Assembly (NCBI GenBank): GCA_002337125.1
Contig: DDFJ01000004.1
Span: 919,889-983,888, forward strand
DNA length: 64,000 bases
Reading direction: 5' to 3'
Source of the DNA: Chitinophagaceae bacterium UBA1931
GTDB taxonomy: Bacteria; Bacteroidota; Bacteroidia; Chitinophagales; Chitinophagaceae
Positions 17,229 through 24,775 of the stretch are shown here, piece by piece. The notes below the pieces were generated by a model. The model worked only from the letters and a program-made list of their open reading frames with translations, searched no databases and had not been told where the DNA came from. The position numbers were made by a program, and so were the translations under genes. Every line of letters starts with the position of its first letter. Positions within the stretch are counted from its first letter, which is position 1.

Positions 17229-18461
17229 ATGACGTTTACAAAAAAGTGGGCAAGATTATCGTTGCTGAATTTCGTGGTACTGGCATCTGTAGGTGTGCTG
17301 CTGAGGTATAAAATCCTTTTTTCACTGCCGGGCATTGATTACAAGAATCTGCTGCATGCACATTCACATTTTGCTTTTGCAGGATGGGTTTCAACTGCAT
17401 TGTACATAGCCATCATTCATGTGCTACAGCCGCAGCAAAAACAACTGATACAATACAATTTGCTGATGTGGGTGCAGCAACTCAGCAGCTATGGCATGCT
17501 GTTTACGTTTCCGTTTATGGGTTATGCATTTCCATCCATTGCATTTTCAACCCTATCCATTTTTGTTTCATTCTGGTTTGCATACCTGGTAAGAAAGCAA
17601 CTGGTTGCGTCGCCTGAAATCAGCTTCCGTAAAAAATGGTTTTATGCTGCGTTGGGTTGCAATATTGTTTCTTCCATCGGCACATTTACACTCGCCTGGT
17701 TAATGGCCAACAAAATTGCACACCAGGATCTTTATTTTGGTTCAGTTTACTTTTACCTGCATTTCCAATATAACGGCTGGTTCTTGTTTACCATTTTCGG
17801 ACTATTGTTCACTTATGCAGCACAATGGATGAATGCAGTGCAGATCCGCTACAGCAATTACTTCTTTTATTTATTACTTGCAGCAGTATTACCTGCATGG
17901 TTTTTATCCATGTTGTGGATGCGGGTGCCTGAGTGGATACATATTGGAGGAATTATAGCAGCAGTGTTACAACTGCTGGCATTGATTTATTTCTTCCGGC
18001 TTTTTATTCAACTGAAAAAAAATGTGAAGCAATCAACAAAGAAAATGGTTGAATGGCTATGGTCGTTTTCAATGCTGGCATTTATGCTCAAACTTTTATT
18101 GCAGGCTTTTTCTGCCATTCCTCAACTGAACAAATATGCTTTTGGCATAAGACCCATTGTAATTGGATTTCTCCATTTGGTATTGCTGGGTTTTGTATCG
18201 CTGTTTATTGTTGGATTTTTGATTCAGCAGGAATTAATAAAAGCCGAAAGCAAATCAGCGCACATAATTTTATGGGTACTGGCTGGGGCAATATTTGCCA
18301 ATGAATTAATACTGATGATACAAGGCGTTACAGCTATCAGCAACAGTGATTTGCCAAATGCACCTTATTTCCTTCTTTGTGCAGCGCTGGGTATTTTCAC
18401 CAGTTTATTGCTGCTGTTCATTCATCAATTCAGAAAACGGGATCAGCAGATCGTACAATAA
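17229..18461 (+). CDS. Multi-histidine polytopic membrane protein (heme-copper oxidase/NnrS-like)
   Basis: A 410-residue protein with about 11-12 hydrophobic helices. Histidines cluster at membrane-facing positions: the HAHSHF motif (His43, His45, His47) before FAGW, His178 in FYLHFQYNGW, His238 and His316 in GFLHLVLLGF. Such patterns occur in heme-binding membrane proteins, including heme-copper oxidase subunit I and NnrS-like proteins linked to nitrogen-oxide stress. I cannot place it in one family with confidence and see no complete copper site. The operator upstream ties it to the nos regulon, so it may handle NO, heme or electrons during N2O respiration. A strong terminator follows. Confidence 0.82.
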   Translation: MTFTKKWARLSLLNFVVLASVGVLLRYKILFSLPGIDYKNLLHAHSHFAFAGWVSTALYIAIIHVLQPQQKQLIQYNLLMWVQQLSSYGMLFTFPFMGYAFPSIAFSTLSIFVSFWFAYLVRKQLVASPEISFRKKWFYAALGCNIVSSIGTFTLAWLMANKIAHQDLYFGSVYFYLHFQYNGWFLFTIFGLLFTYAAQWMNAVQIRYSNYFFYLLLAAVLPAWFLSMLWMRVPEWIHIGGIIAAVLQLLALIYFFRLFIQLKKNVKQSTKKMVEWLWSFSMLAFMLKLLLQAFSAIPQLNKYAFGIRPIVIGFLHLVLLGFVSLFIVGFLIQQELIKAESKSAHIILWVLAGAIFANELILMIQGVTAISNSDLPNAPYFLLCAALGIFTSLLLLFIHQFRKRDQQIVQ

Positions 18462-18478
18462 TTTCTTACAAAAAAAGC

Positions 18479-18502
18479 GGGCCAGGTTAAACAACCCGGC
18501 CC
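18479..18502. terminator. Strong terminator between convergent units
   Basis: A GC-rich stem (GGGCC-A-GGTT with AACC-C-GGCCC, one A/C mismatch) and an AAAC loop, followed by eight T and preceded by an A-run. It therefore works in both directions between the membrane-protein gene and the lipoprotein gene at 18520. Confidence 0.9.
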
Positions 18503-18519
18503 TTTTTTTTAATCAAAAA

Positions 18520-19311
18520 CTACTGATACGAAAAAACGTAATTGGAAATAACCGGTGTTTGTCCGGCCGCAGTTAGTTTTACAACTGCAGACGATGGCAA
18601 CTGGTTATTGTACTGGTAAGTGTACTCTGTTGTTTCTTCAACAGCTCCATTTTTATCTTTATGAATTTCTTTGACCACATTATTTTGTGGAACTGCATAC
18701 CACAGCAGTTGCAAAAACTCTTTGGCGTTTGCCAATGGATTTGCTTTTGAATCATACTCGTAAGAAATTGTTCCTGTAAGCAGCAGACTGTTTGGTGCAA
18801 GCGGGTTTTGTACAAACAAACTTGTTGTTACAATATTGCCGGCAGCATTACATGTATACTCCATCATTGTAAGCGGATAAATCACATCGCCTATTTTAGT
18901 GTATAACGAAACTGATTTTAACCGGTTATTCTGGTATTCATATTCCGTAAACCCAAGCTCTTCATCCTGGTCGTTTTTCAGGAAAGCTTTTACAATAACA
19001 CCGTTCTGGTATACAGGAATAATTTTTTCATCATTATCTCCCACCACCTGTGTAATTTGTTTAGCCGTATTATAACTGATGGTATAATACACTTCTTCTC
19101 CATTCGTGACAGAATGATCTTTCATTAATGCAGCCTTAACTGTCCCGTCTGCATTATAAGAAAAAAGCATTTCGTCATTTTCGGAAGTAATTGATTTGAT
19201 TTTAGCAGAAGAAACAGTTGTTTTATCTTCTTTTTTACAAGAGCCAAGCAGCAACAACATAAATGCTGCAACAAAAAACGATGAACGTTTGATAAGGTTT
19301 CTGATTTGCAT
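18520..19311 (-). CDS. Lipoprotein with YD-like repeats, unknown function
   Basis: A 263-residue predicted lipoprotein (lipobox LLGSC, Cys25). The mature part has short repeats of the type SYNADGTVKAAL, YEYQNNRLKSVSLY, ISYEYDSKANPLANAK and YTYQYNNQLPSS, with the Tyr/Asp/Gly pattern of RHS/YD-like or DUF4595-type beta-strand repeats. These repeats are common in surface lipoproteins of Chitinophagaceae; no enzymatic motif is visible. It lies 53 bp downstream of another lipoprotein gene on the same strand and may belong to the same transcript. Confidence 0.82.
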   Translation of the reverse strand: MQIRNLIKRSSFFVAAFMLLLLGSCKKEDKTTVSSAKIKSITSENDEMLFSYNADGTVKAALMKDHSVTNGEEVYYTISYNTAKQITQVVGDNDEKIIPVYQNGVIVKAFLKNDQDEELGFTEYEYQNNRLKSVSLYTKIGDVIYPLTMMEYTCNAAGNIVTTSLFVQNPLAPNSLLLTGTISYEYDSKANPLANAKEFLQLLWYAVPQNNVVKEIHKDKNGAVEETTEYTYQYNNQLPSSAVVKLTAAGQTPVISNYVFSYQ

Positions 19312-19364
19312 AAGTTAACTGATTTTTTTTGATGATAAAATGTTATGAATTATCATAAGGTGGA

Positions 19365-19952
19365 TTAAAACCCTGCCCTGATTTTTTTCTCCGGCAGGTT
19401 ACTGTAAGCGGCTTTATGAAGTATAATTTTTTCCTGGGCAATATCAACAGTCAGCTCTACCCAGCCATTATAACGCTGATTATTTTTTACCAATTGAAAC
19501 GGCAGATACCTGTGGTATGCTGTTTGCCAGTTGCCAGTCCAGAAGATAGGGCCATACATTCCTTCAACTCTTTGCACAAGAATAATGGATGACACTTCAT
19601 ACCAGTTATACCCGTTAAAAGAAGAGAGATAAATCATATTTCCAACTCCCATAACCGGTGTTTCCTCATCTGCATTAACTGCAAGTCTTGTATGAATACC
19701 TGATGAAACCCTGAACTGTCGTTTATCCTGTTCAAGTATTGGATCACCAACAAGCCACACACTGAAAATTAAATCGTTTTCGTTGTTATGGTCAATATCC
19801 AGAACAACAGGTCCCTGCTGGTAAGCAACCGTCCTGTTATTAAGACTTACATATGTCATGTCTTCGGGAATTGTAATATCGACCTCGATACGTTTACAGG
19901 AAGAAAAAAATACAATTGTCATTACGGCGAAAAGAAAAAAGTGCTTTTTCAT
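19365..19952 (-). CDS. Lipoprotein of unknown function in the proposed LuxR regulon
   Basis: A 195-residue predicted lipoprotein with lipobox FFSSC (Cys19). The mature region is rich in beta-strand-like segments and aromatic residues (YLSSFNGYNWYEVSS, GPIFWTGNWQTAYHRYLPF). I do not recognise the family. Upstream lie a perfect TCACAT-N4-ATGTGA palindrome, a -33 TTG and a -7 box in standard arrangement, so this is one of the best-supported members of the proposed two-component regulon. It probably faces the periplasm or the cell surface. Confidence 0.8.
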   Translation of the reverse strand: MKKHFFLFAVMTIVFFSSCKRIEVDITIPEDMTYVSLNNRTVAYQQGPVVLDIDHNNENDLIFSVWLVGDPILEQDKRQFRVSSGIHTRLAVNADEETPVMGVGNMIYLSSFNGYNWYEVSSIILVQRVEGMYGPIFWTGNWQTAYHRYLPFQLVKNNQRYNGWVELTVDIAQEKIILHKAAYSNLPEKKIRAGF

Positions 19953-19972
19953 GATTATTATTTTTTTGAGAA

Positions 19973-19980
19973 CAAAAATG
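19973..19980 (-). promoter_or_regulatory. -7 box of the lipoprotein promoter
   Basis: Minus strand CATTTTTG (one mismatch), 20 bp after a TTG -33 element that directly abuts the palindrome at 20004-20019. Confidence 0.55.
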
Positions 19981-20003
19981 ATTTCTTAAACTGATGCATA
20001 CAA

Positions 20004-20019
20004 TCACATGTAGATGTGA
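20004..20019 (-). promoter_or_regulatory. Palindromic operator, proposed LuxR-regulon site 1
   Basis: TCACAT-CTAC-ATGTGA on the minus strand, perfect 6-bp arms. It ends 23 bp before the -7 box, so its centre is near -42. The same palindrome at the same distance occurs at 21532-21547 and 23003-23018. Confidence 0.68.
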
Positions 20020-20050
20020 AGAATGCTTATCCAAAAAAATCCAGTTACTT

Positions 20051-21496
20051 CTATTTGAGTTTGCTGTTCACTTTATTGAGCATCATTTTCGCATACTCAT
20101 CGTTGGGGTCAATGTCAAGTGCTTTATGAAACCATGCAGCAGCTTCCTGGTATTTTTTCTGTACCAAAAACAACTGTCCGGTAACAACACAAAGTGATGC
20201 TTCTTTTGGAAACTCCTTTCGGCCCATTTCACAAATCATAAATGCTTCGTCCAGCTTCTTCATGCTTTCAAACATATCAGAGAACATGATGTACACCCAG
20301 TGATTGGGAGTTTTATCAAATCCATATTCTTTGATTACAGCATTGTAATTGTCTTTAACATAGTTAAAACCCTTTTGCTCTACTGTTTCCATCAGTTTAT
20401 TTTCAAGATATTTCTCCGGTTTATTGTAGGTACCCTTGTACAGGATACGTAAAATGTTTTCAGAAACATCTCTTGGGTTTACCCTGTTATTGATGAGCAC
20501 AACAATTACATATCCATCTTCTTTCACAATTTTCAAATCAGATGAAAAGCCTTTACCACCACCATCATGACTATAAATATTTTTGCCGTACTCATTTGCA
20601 TTATCCATCCAGCCAAAACTGTACTTTGCATTCCTTCCCATTTCAATTTTTCCATTCCACATGCTATCACGCATTTCAGGTTTCAGTAGTTGATTACTCA
20701 ACAATGCGTTTGCAAAACGATAGAGATCCACAGCATTACTCTGCATACCGCCATCAGAAAATGCAGGAAATTCATCGCTCACTGCATTCACAAAAGTGTT
20801 AGCCGTATAAGCCAAATAAGGAAACGCTTCTTTGGGTGATTGAAATGTTGCCGGATGATGGATATAAGAATTATTGATTCCCGCTTTTCTGAAAATGCGT
20901 TCTTCTAAATTTTGCTCATAAGTTTTACCGGTAATTTTTTCAATGATTCTTCCAAGAATAATAAAACCGGAATTAGAATAATCGAACCGCTCCCCCACTC
21001 TATTCATTGTTGGTTCCATTGCAACAACATAAGGCATTACATCAGCAAGTGATTTTAATGTATTCCTGTTTTCTTCATAATCAGCATACTCCATATAATT
21101 CCCAACACCCGATGTATGTGTAAGCAGGTGAAACACGGTAATACTATCTGCCCTTTTTATTTTATACCCAGGTAAAACAGCCTGCACAGTTTCTTCAAGA
21201 CGCAGCTTACCTTCCTGAACCAACTGCATAATCATTGTTGCGGTAAATGTTTTACCCATTGAAGCAATATTAAAATTGCTGTTGACTGTATTAAGAATTT
21301 TGTTTTCCTTATCAGCATAACCAACAGCACGCTGGTACAATACCTGGTTATTCTTTGCAACAAGCACCACTCCTGAAAACTGTTTTGTTTCCACAAACTG
21401 GTTAATCATACTGTCAATCTTCAATTGCTGAAGCGAAGTGAGCTGGGCTGTTGCAGCCTGCTGAACAAACAATAACAGGACGAATAATTTTTTCAT
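20051..21496 (-). CDS. Serine hydrolase (beta-lactamase/class C-like) with C-terminal TPR
   Basis: A 481-residue exported protein: signal peptide with cleavage near ATA-QL (about residue 18), a beta-lactamase-family domain (about 25-350), then a helical tail with a tetratricopeptide-like repeat (about 400-480, AAAWFHKALDIDPNDEYAKM). The active-site serine is in SMGKTF (SxxK), the second element is YSNSG (YxN) and the third is likely SHDGGGKGF. This family includes D-aminopeptidases, esterases and penicillin-binding-like enzymes; the substrate is unknown. The promoter carries a perfect regulon palindrome. The -7 box sits only 4 bp from the ATG, which predicts a leaderless or nearly leaderless mRNA. 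Confidence 0.9.
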   Translation of the reverse strand: MKKLFVLLLFVQQAATAQLTSLQQLKIDSMINQFVETKQFSGVVLVAKNNQVLYQRAVGYADKENKILNTVNSNFNIASMGKTFTATMIMQLVQEGKLRLEETVQAVLPGYKIKRADSITVFHLLTHTSGVGNYMEYADYEENRNTLKSLADVMPYVVAMEPTMNRVGERFDYSNSGFIILGRIIEKITGKTYEQNLEERIFRKAGINNSYIHHPATFQSPKEAFPYLAYTANTFVNAVSDEFPAFSDGGMQSNAVDLYRFANALLSNQLLKPEMRDSMWNGKIEMGRNAKYSFGWMDNANEYGKNIYSHDGGGKGFSSDLKIVKEDGYVIVVLINNRVNPRDVSENILRILYKGTYNKPEKYLENKLMETVEQKGFNYVKDNYNAVIKEYGFDKTPNHWVYIMFSDMFESMKKLDEAFMICEMGRKEFPKEASLCVVTGQLFLVQKKYQEAAAWFHKALDIDPNDEYAKMMLNKVNSKLK

Positions 21497-21500
21497 GTTT

Positions 21501-21508
21501 CAAATTTA
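21501..21508 (-). promoter_or_regulatory. -7 box of the serine hydrolase promoter
   Basis: Minus strand TAAATTTG, a perfect TAnnTTTG match, 23 bp from the operator and only four bases before the start codon. Confidence 0.6.
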
Positions 21509-21531
21509 AAATTGCTGATCAGTGAATAAGA

Positions 21532-21547
21532 TCACATAAACATGTGA
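21532..21547 (-). promoter_or_regulatory. Palindromic operator, proposed LuxR-regulon site 2
   Basis: TCACAT-GTTT-ATGTGA on the minus strand, perfect arms, 23 bp before the -7 box of the serine hydrolase. The -33 position here reads TCTT rather than TTG, suggesting dependence on an activator. Confidence 0.68.
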
Positions 21548-21569
21548 AAGCAGTTACCTCATTTAAGAG

Positions 21570-22217
21570 TTATAATTGATTCAGCAGCTGTTCATACTCC
21601 TTTTCATTCATTTCAGGTTTGAACGTATTACATACTTCATCAAAAACAGGAGCAGGCATTCCAGCTTTTAATGCACCAAGCATTTCTTTGTTTTCTGAAA
21701 TAGTTTGCGAAGGAACAATGTATTTCATCCAAAGCATCCGTTCATCAGGGCTCATGTGCTGCAACAGTTCCGTACGCAACTGCAATAATTCTTCATCAGT
21801 AAAATTTTCCCACAGAAGTACCTGTGTTTCTTCTTCCTCATGCAGAATATGCTCCAGGTACATTGCCTGAAACCTGGTAACGGCCAGGTACAGGTAATAA
21901 CCTTGCTCGGCACTTTGCATACCATTTAGCTGAAGAATTTGCTGCTGCAGTTCTGCCTGTTGCTCTTCAATCTCTTCATGTTCTTTGAAATCATGATCAG
22001 AAGCACCGGCACTTTTCGCTTCCAGTGGTTTTAAAACAAATTCATTTTCTGCATGTGCATGTGAGCTGAGTAATGCAAACAGAACCTGTGCTTTTTCCTG
22101 CAGGCAAGCCACTTCATCAATCTGGCTGTAATCAATCTTTCCTGCAAGCATTGAAACCTGCGATAATAAATTCCGCAACGCTTTGTGCGGCGCACTGAAC
22201 ATTTTAATACGCTCCAT
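21570..22217 (-). CDS. Hemerythrin-like HHE-domain protein
   Basis: A 215-residue soluble helical protein. Candidate di-iron ligands are regularly spaced: His in SAPHKALRN, HAHAENEFV, HDFKEHEEIEEQ and YLEHILHEEEE. This is the hemerythrin/HHE pattern, whose members bind O2 or NO or take part in repair of iron centres. There is no signal peptide, so it is cytoplasmic. It begins 18 bp after the cytochrome c gene and is almost certainly in the same transcript, under regulon site 3. The pairing of a diiron protein with an exported cytochrome c suggests a response to O2, NO or redox stress. Confidence 0.86.
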   Translation of the reverse strand: MERIKMFSAPHKALRNLLSQVSMLAGKIDYSQIDEVACLQEKAQVLFALLSSHAHAENEFVLKPLEAKSAGASDHDFKEHEEIEEQQAELQQQILQLNGMQSAEQGYYLYLAVTRFQAMYLEHILHEEEETQVLLWENFTDEELLQLRTELLQHMSPDERMLWMKYIVPSQTISENKEMLGALKAGMPAPVFDEVCNTFKPEMNEKEYEQLLNQL

Positions 22218-22235
22218 CGTTTTTTTCTTTACAGT

Positions 22236-22811
22236 TTATAAATTGATTTGTGCCGCAGGTACAACATTTTTTACCGGCTTTGTTGATTTCAGGAAAGTAT
22301 AAATTGCTTTCAGATCATTATTGCTCATGTTGGCAAAATTTGGCCATGGCATTGGAGGAAGTAAATTCCTGTTACTTTCAATTCCTTTATACTTGCCTTT
22401 TGTCATGGCAATTGTAAACTGTTCAAAAGTCCAGTTGCCGATACCGGTTGAATCAGAAGTAATATTTGCTGCATAAGAAATACCCAATGGACTTACCATT
22501 GCTGTGTTCTCGGGATAAAACAATACCCAGCCTTCTTTTAATGCAGCTTCATTAACCGGTGGCATTTTTGCATCAGAGCGGTGACCCGATAATAATCTTG
22601 CTGTATCAGGAACAGGCCCCATTGCAGTCATTACTTTTGGCGAATGACAATCGCCGCAGCCAATAGTTGCAACCAGGTATTCTCCACGTTTGATTAAACT
22701 GTCGTTATTGATTTCTGAAACCGGCTTTGATGTTTCGCTTCCTGTACAGGAAATAAATACAATTCCTGCTGTAAAAAACAAAGAACTGAAGATGAAAAAC
22801 GTTTTTTTCAT
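22236..22811 (-). CDS. Cytochrome c lipoprotein
   Basis: A 191-residue predicted lipoprotein (lipobox FISC, Cys22) with one c-type heme site CGDCH (Cys52, Cys55, His56). The distal Met is probably in PPMPWPNFANMS near residue 160; the domain resembles di-heme/monoheme cytochrome subunits of alcohol-dehydrogenase type. It lies first in a two-gene unit with the hemerythrin-like protein. The promoter, with a perfect palindrome, TTG and TACATTTG, is about 160 bp upstream, leaving a long 5' leader with a 24-codon open frame. Confidence 0.9.
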   Translation of the reverse strand: MKKTFFIFSSLFFTAGIVFISCTGSETSKPVSEINNDSLIKRGEYLVATIGCGDCHSPKVMTAMGPVPDTARLLSGHRSDAKMPPVNEAALKEGWVLFYPENTAMVSPLGISYAANITSDSTGIGNWTFEQFTIAMTKGKYKGIESNRNLLPPMPWPNFANMSNNDLKAIYTFLKSTKPVKNVVPAAQINL

Positions 22812-22847
22812 GATAGGTTTAATGGTTGATGATTGTTATAAATTGTA

Positions 22848-22922
22848 TTAGTGAATTTGAATTGGTTGGAAAAGATTCAACGGTTCATTTTTCTTTTGCA
22901 ATAAATGGTTAGCAACGGCCAT
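22848..22922 (-). CDS. Possible 24-codon upstream ORF in the cytochrome c leader
   Basis: Within the roughly 155-nt leader predicted for the cytochrome c/hemerythrin transcript there is an ATG-initiated frame (MAVANHLLQK, 24 codons, stop at 22848-22850). It is not enriched in one amino acid and no terminator hairpin follows, so classical attenuation is not evident. It may be accidental. Confidence 0.2.
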   Translation of the reverse strand: MAVANHLLQKKNEPLNLFQPIQIH

Positions 22923-22971
22923 GCGGCAGCAGCAGAATATTTTATGATTTGGTTTAATGGTTAATGTTGCG

Positions 22972-22979
22972 CAAATGTA
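22972..22979 (-). promoter_or_regulatory. -7 box of the cytochrome c/hemerythrin promoter
   Basis: Minus strand TACATTTG, perfect consensus, with TTG 20 bp upstream abutting the operator. Confidence 0.65.
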
Positions 22980-23002
22980 TCGCCACAACAATCCTGTATC
23001 AA

Positions 23003-23018
23003 TCACATATTGATGTGA
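23003..23018 (-). promoter_or_regulatory. Palindromic operator, proposed LuxR-regulon site 3
   Basis: TCACAT-CAAT-ATGTGA on the minus strand; the palindrome extends to 20 bp (23001-23020) with perfect 8-bp arms. It is followed immediately by TTG and, after 20 bp, by a perfect -7 box. This is the cleanest example of the arrangement. Confidence 0.72.
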
Positions 23019-23041
23019 TTCGTTTACTGCTTACGCTGAAA

Positions 23042-23455
23042 TTAATTTTTTGTTACAGCAATTTGTTTACGCAACAGCAACAATACAATTGCCATGATGC
23101 ATAAGAAAGCTTCGGTGTAAAGCCATTGTGTACCAAAAGCTCCAAGCTTACCTTCAATAAAAATGGTGATGGTTCTTGAAACAGCATACAATCCGCCAAA
23201 CAGTGCAACCACTACAAGTCCCTGCTGTTTGTTTGTAAATGCCAGGTAAACCAGCTGTATAAAAAGCAGTAATCCTATACCGCCATACACTCCACGTATG
23301 GAACTATATGCATCTGTGTTATTGAGTTTAACCTGAACAAGATCCATTACCGATTGCGGACTGATGAATGCCTGTACACTTACCATAAATACAGCAAAAG
23401 CTGTGAAGCCTATCAACACGGCAGAAGCGATGTTGAGCATTTTTTGTTTGTTCAT
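23042..23455 (-). CDS. DUF4345-type small membrane protein
   Basis: A 137-residue protein with four hydrophobic helices (about 8-30, 48-70, 76-95, 108-128). The segment SSIRGVYGGIGLLLF followed by a second-helix basic stretch resembles the DUF4345 family, whose function is unknown. It follows the DinB gene by 30 bp on the same strand and is probably co-transcribed. A lone TCACAT half-site occurs just before its start but without a partner half. Confidence 0.78.
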   Translation of the reverse strand: MNKQKMLNIASAVLIGFTAFAVFMVSVQAFISPQSVMDLVQVKLNNTDAYSSIRGVYGGIGLLLFIQLVYLAFTNKQQGLVVVALFGGLYAVSRTITIFIEGKLGAFGTQWLYTEAFLCIMAIVLLLLRKQIAVTKN

Positions 23456-23485
23456 AAATTGTTGTTTTGATGTGATGAATAAGGT

Positions 23486-24079
23486 TTATGCTGCAGGTTT
23501 TTGTTCACCCGCTGATTGTTGTAAGGTTGATATGACTTGATTAATCTGTACAAAGTGTCTTTCTTCATGAGCAATGAAAAAGCGATACGTATCACCCAGC
23601 CTTAATGTTACAAACCGGCTGAGAGTTGTTGGAATCCGCACTGAATTAAGATTGGCCGATCGTGATATCTGCAACAGGTTCAGCAAATGATGCTGATGCA
23701 AAAGAAATTCATCAAGCATGGCTTTTGCATCGGGCTGTGCAGAAGGCAATGCATTGGAAGGTGATTTCATTTTAGAAGCAATCTTATTGCCTTGCTGAGG
23801 CTTCATAATTCGGGTAAAATAATTTCCAAGCCAGCCCGGTTTAAAAATGGCTGCAGATTTTGTTTGATGAAGATGAAGTTTCTTCTCCGCTGCTTTAATA
23901 TAATAACGGCAATAAATATTCAGATGTTCCAGCACTTGGGCAACACTCCATTTTTCAGCAGCCGGCGATTTCTGTAATAATTCATTGGCGATTTGCTGAA
24001 GACGGCTTGCCTGCAGAATAATTTCACGCACATCTGCCTGCAGCTGGTCAAGTAAAACTTCGGAGTTAATCTGTTTCAT
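23486..24079 (-). CDS. DinB-family protein
   Basis: A 197-residue four-helix protein of the DinB/YfiT superfamily. Candidate metal histidines are in VLEHLNIYCRYY (near the second helix) and FIAHEERHFVQINQVI near the C-terminus, giving the three-His pattern that binds a divalent metal. Many family members are thiol-dependent S-transferases; the substrate is unknown here. The gene has its own inverted repeat and promoter-like box upstream, and heads a two-gene unit with the DUF4345 protein. Confidence 0.85.
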   Translation of the reverse strand: MKQINSEVLLDQLQADVREIILQASRLQQIANELLQKSPAAEKWSVAQVLEHLNIYCRYYIKAAEKKLHLHQTKSAAIFKPGWLGNYFTRIMKPQQGNKIASKMKSPSNALPSAQPDAKAMLDEFLLHQHHLLNLLQISRSANLNSVRIPTTLSRFVTLRLGDTYRFFIAHEERHFVQINQVISTLQQSAGEQKPAA

Positions 24080-24095
24080 TGCTTTGAATTTTACA

Positions 24096-24103
24096 CAAAG
24101 CTC
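24096..24103 (-). promoter_or_regulatory. Candidate -7 box of the DinB promoter
   Basis: Minus strand GAGCTTTG (one mismatch), 20 bp downstream of the inverted repeat at 24124-24141. Confidence 0.4.
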
Positions 24104-24123
24104 TTACTGCAGGAAAACTTTAT

Positions 24124-24141
24124 TCTTGGTAAAAACCAAGA
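24124..24141 (-). promoter_or_regulatory. Inverted repeat, probable Crp-family operator for the DinB unit
   Basis: A perfect 18-bp repeat TCTTGGT-N4-ACCAAGA. Its centre is 29.5 bp from the -7 box, the same distance as in the three nos-island Crp/Fnr sites. The Crp-family gene lies next door. It could alternatively be a hairpin terminating that gene, but no U-tract follows. Confidence 0.5.
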
Positions 24142-24155
24142 TTTATGTTTGATGG

Positions 24156-24734
24156 TTATAATTTAATAGTGCCGAGCAGTTTGCTGAAGTTCGTGGCATC
24201 CATGCCTAGATAGGAAGCTATGTATTTATGTGGAACAAGATTCAGTATATGTGAGCTGCGTTGCAATAATGTTCTGAACTTTTCTTCATTACTGTAACAA
24301 AGCAATTCAATCTGCCGGTGTAAAGCTCCTTTTAATGCGGCAGAAGTCGCCCGGAAAATCATTTGCTGTATACCCGGGTATTGTTTCATGAGTTGCTGTA
24401 ACTGTTCATAAGAAATGCGGAGAAAACGACTGGCAGTAATGGTTTCAAGAAAATAAAGCGAAGGAGTTTGTGTGAGAAAACTATCAGCCACGCCACTGAA
24501 GGATGGAGGATATGTAAATACAATCGTTGCTTCTTTGTTTTCCTGCCCCAGGTAAAAAGCCCGCTGAATTCCTTCCACAACAAAATAAAGATACCGTTCT
24601 GTTTCGCCAGCCGTGGTAAGAATAGTTTTTCGTTTTACTGTTAATGGTTGCCAGTCAGCAACAAATGCATCCACTTCTTCCGGCTTTAACGGGTAAAGCT
24701 GCAAAACAAATTTCTGAAGCAGTTCTTTTTCCAT
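24156..24734 (-). CDS. Crp/Fnr-family regulator (Bacteroidota short type)
   Basis: A 192-residue protein with a cyclic-nucleotide-binding-like domain (about 20-120; TTAGETERYLYFVVEGIQRAFY). Its C-terminal helix-turn-helix (about 160-190; VPHKYIASYLGMDATNFSKLLGTI) is of the form common in short Crp-like regulators of Bacteroidota. The ligand is unknown. It starts 41 bp after the response-regulator stop and may be read from the same transcript, though a -7-like box (TATTTTTA) precedes it. The inverted repeat between it and the DinB gene is its most likely target. Confidence 0.88.
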   Translation of the reverse strand: MEKELLQKFVLQLYPLKPEEVDAFVADWQPLTVKRKTILTTAGETERYLYFVVEGIQRAFYLGQENKEATIVFTYPPSFSGVADSFLTQTPSLYFLETITASRFLRISYEQLQQLMKQYPGIQQMIFRATSAALKGALHRQIELLCYSNEEKFRTLLQRSSHILNLVPHKYIASYLGMDATNFSKLLGTIKL

Positions 24735-24775
24735 CCTGTAAAAATAAAAGCCTGCGGCAATGATGCAACAAAAAA

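Noticed and set aside
19345..19356. ATGA-ATTA-TCAT dyad before the lipoprotein gene at 18520
   Set aside because: Arms match Crp/Fnr half-sites but the spacer is shorter and there is no -7 box at the expected distance.
20004..20019. Reading the TCACAT-N4-ATGTGA palindromes as Crp sites
   Set aside because: The classical Crp site is TGTGA-N6-TCACA, with the half-sites in the opposite order. The motif also differs from the two Crp-type operators in the window, so the LuxR regulator is the better candidate.
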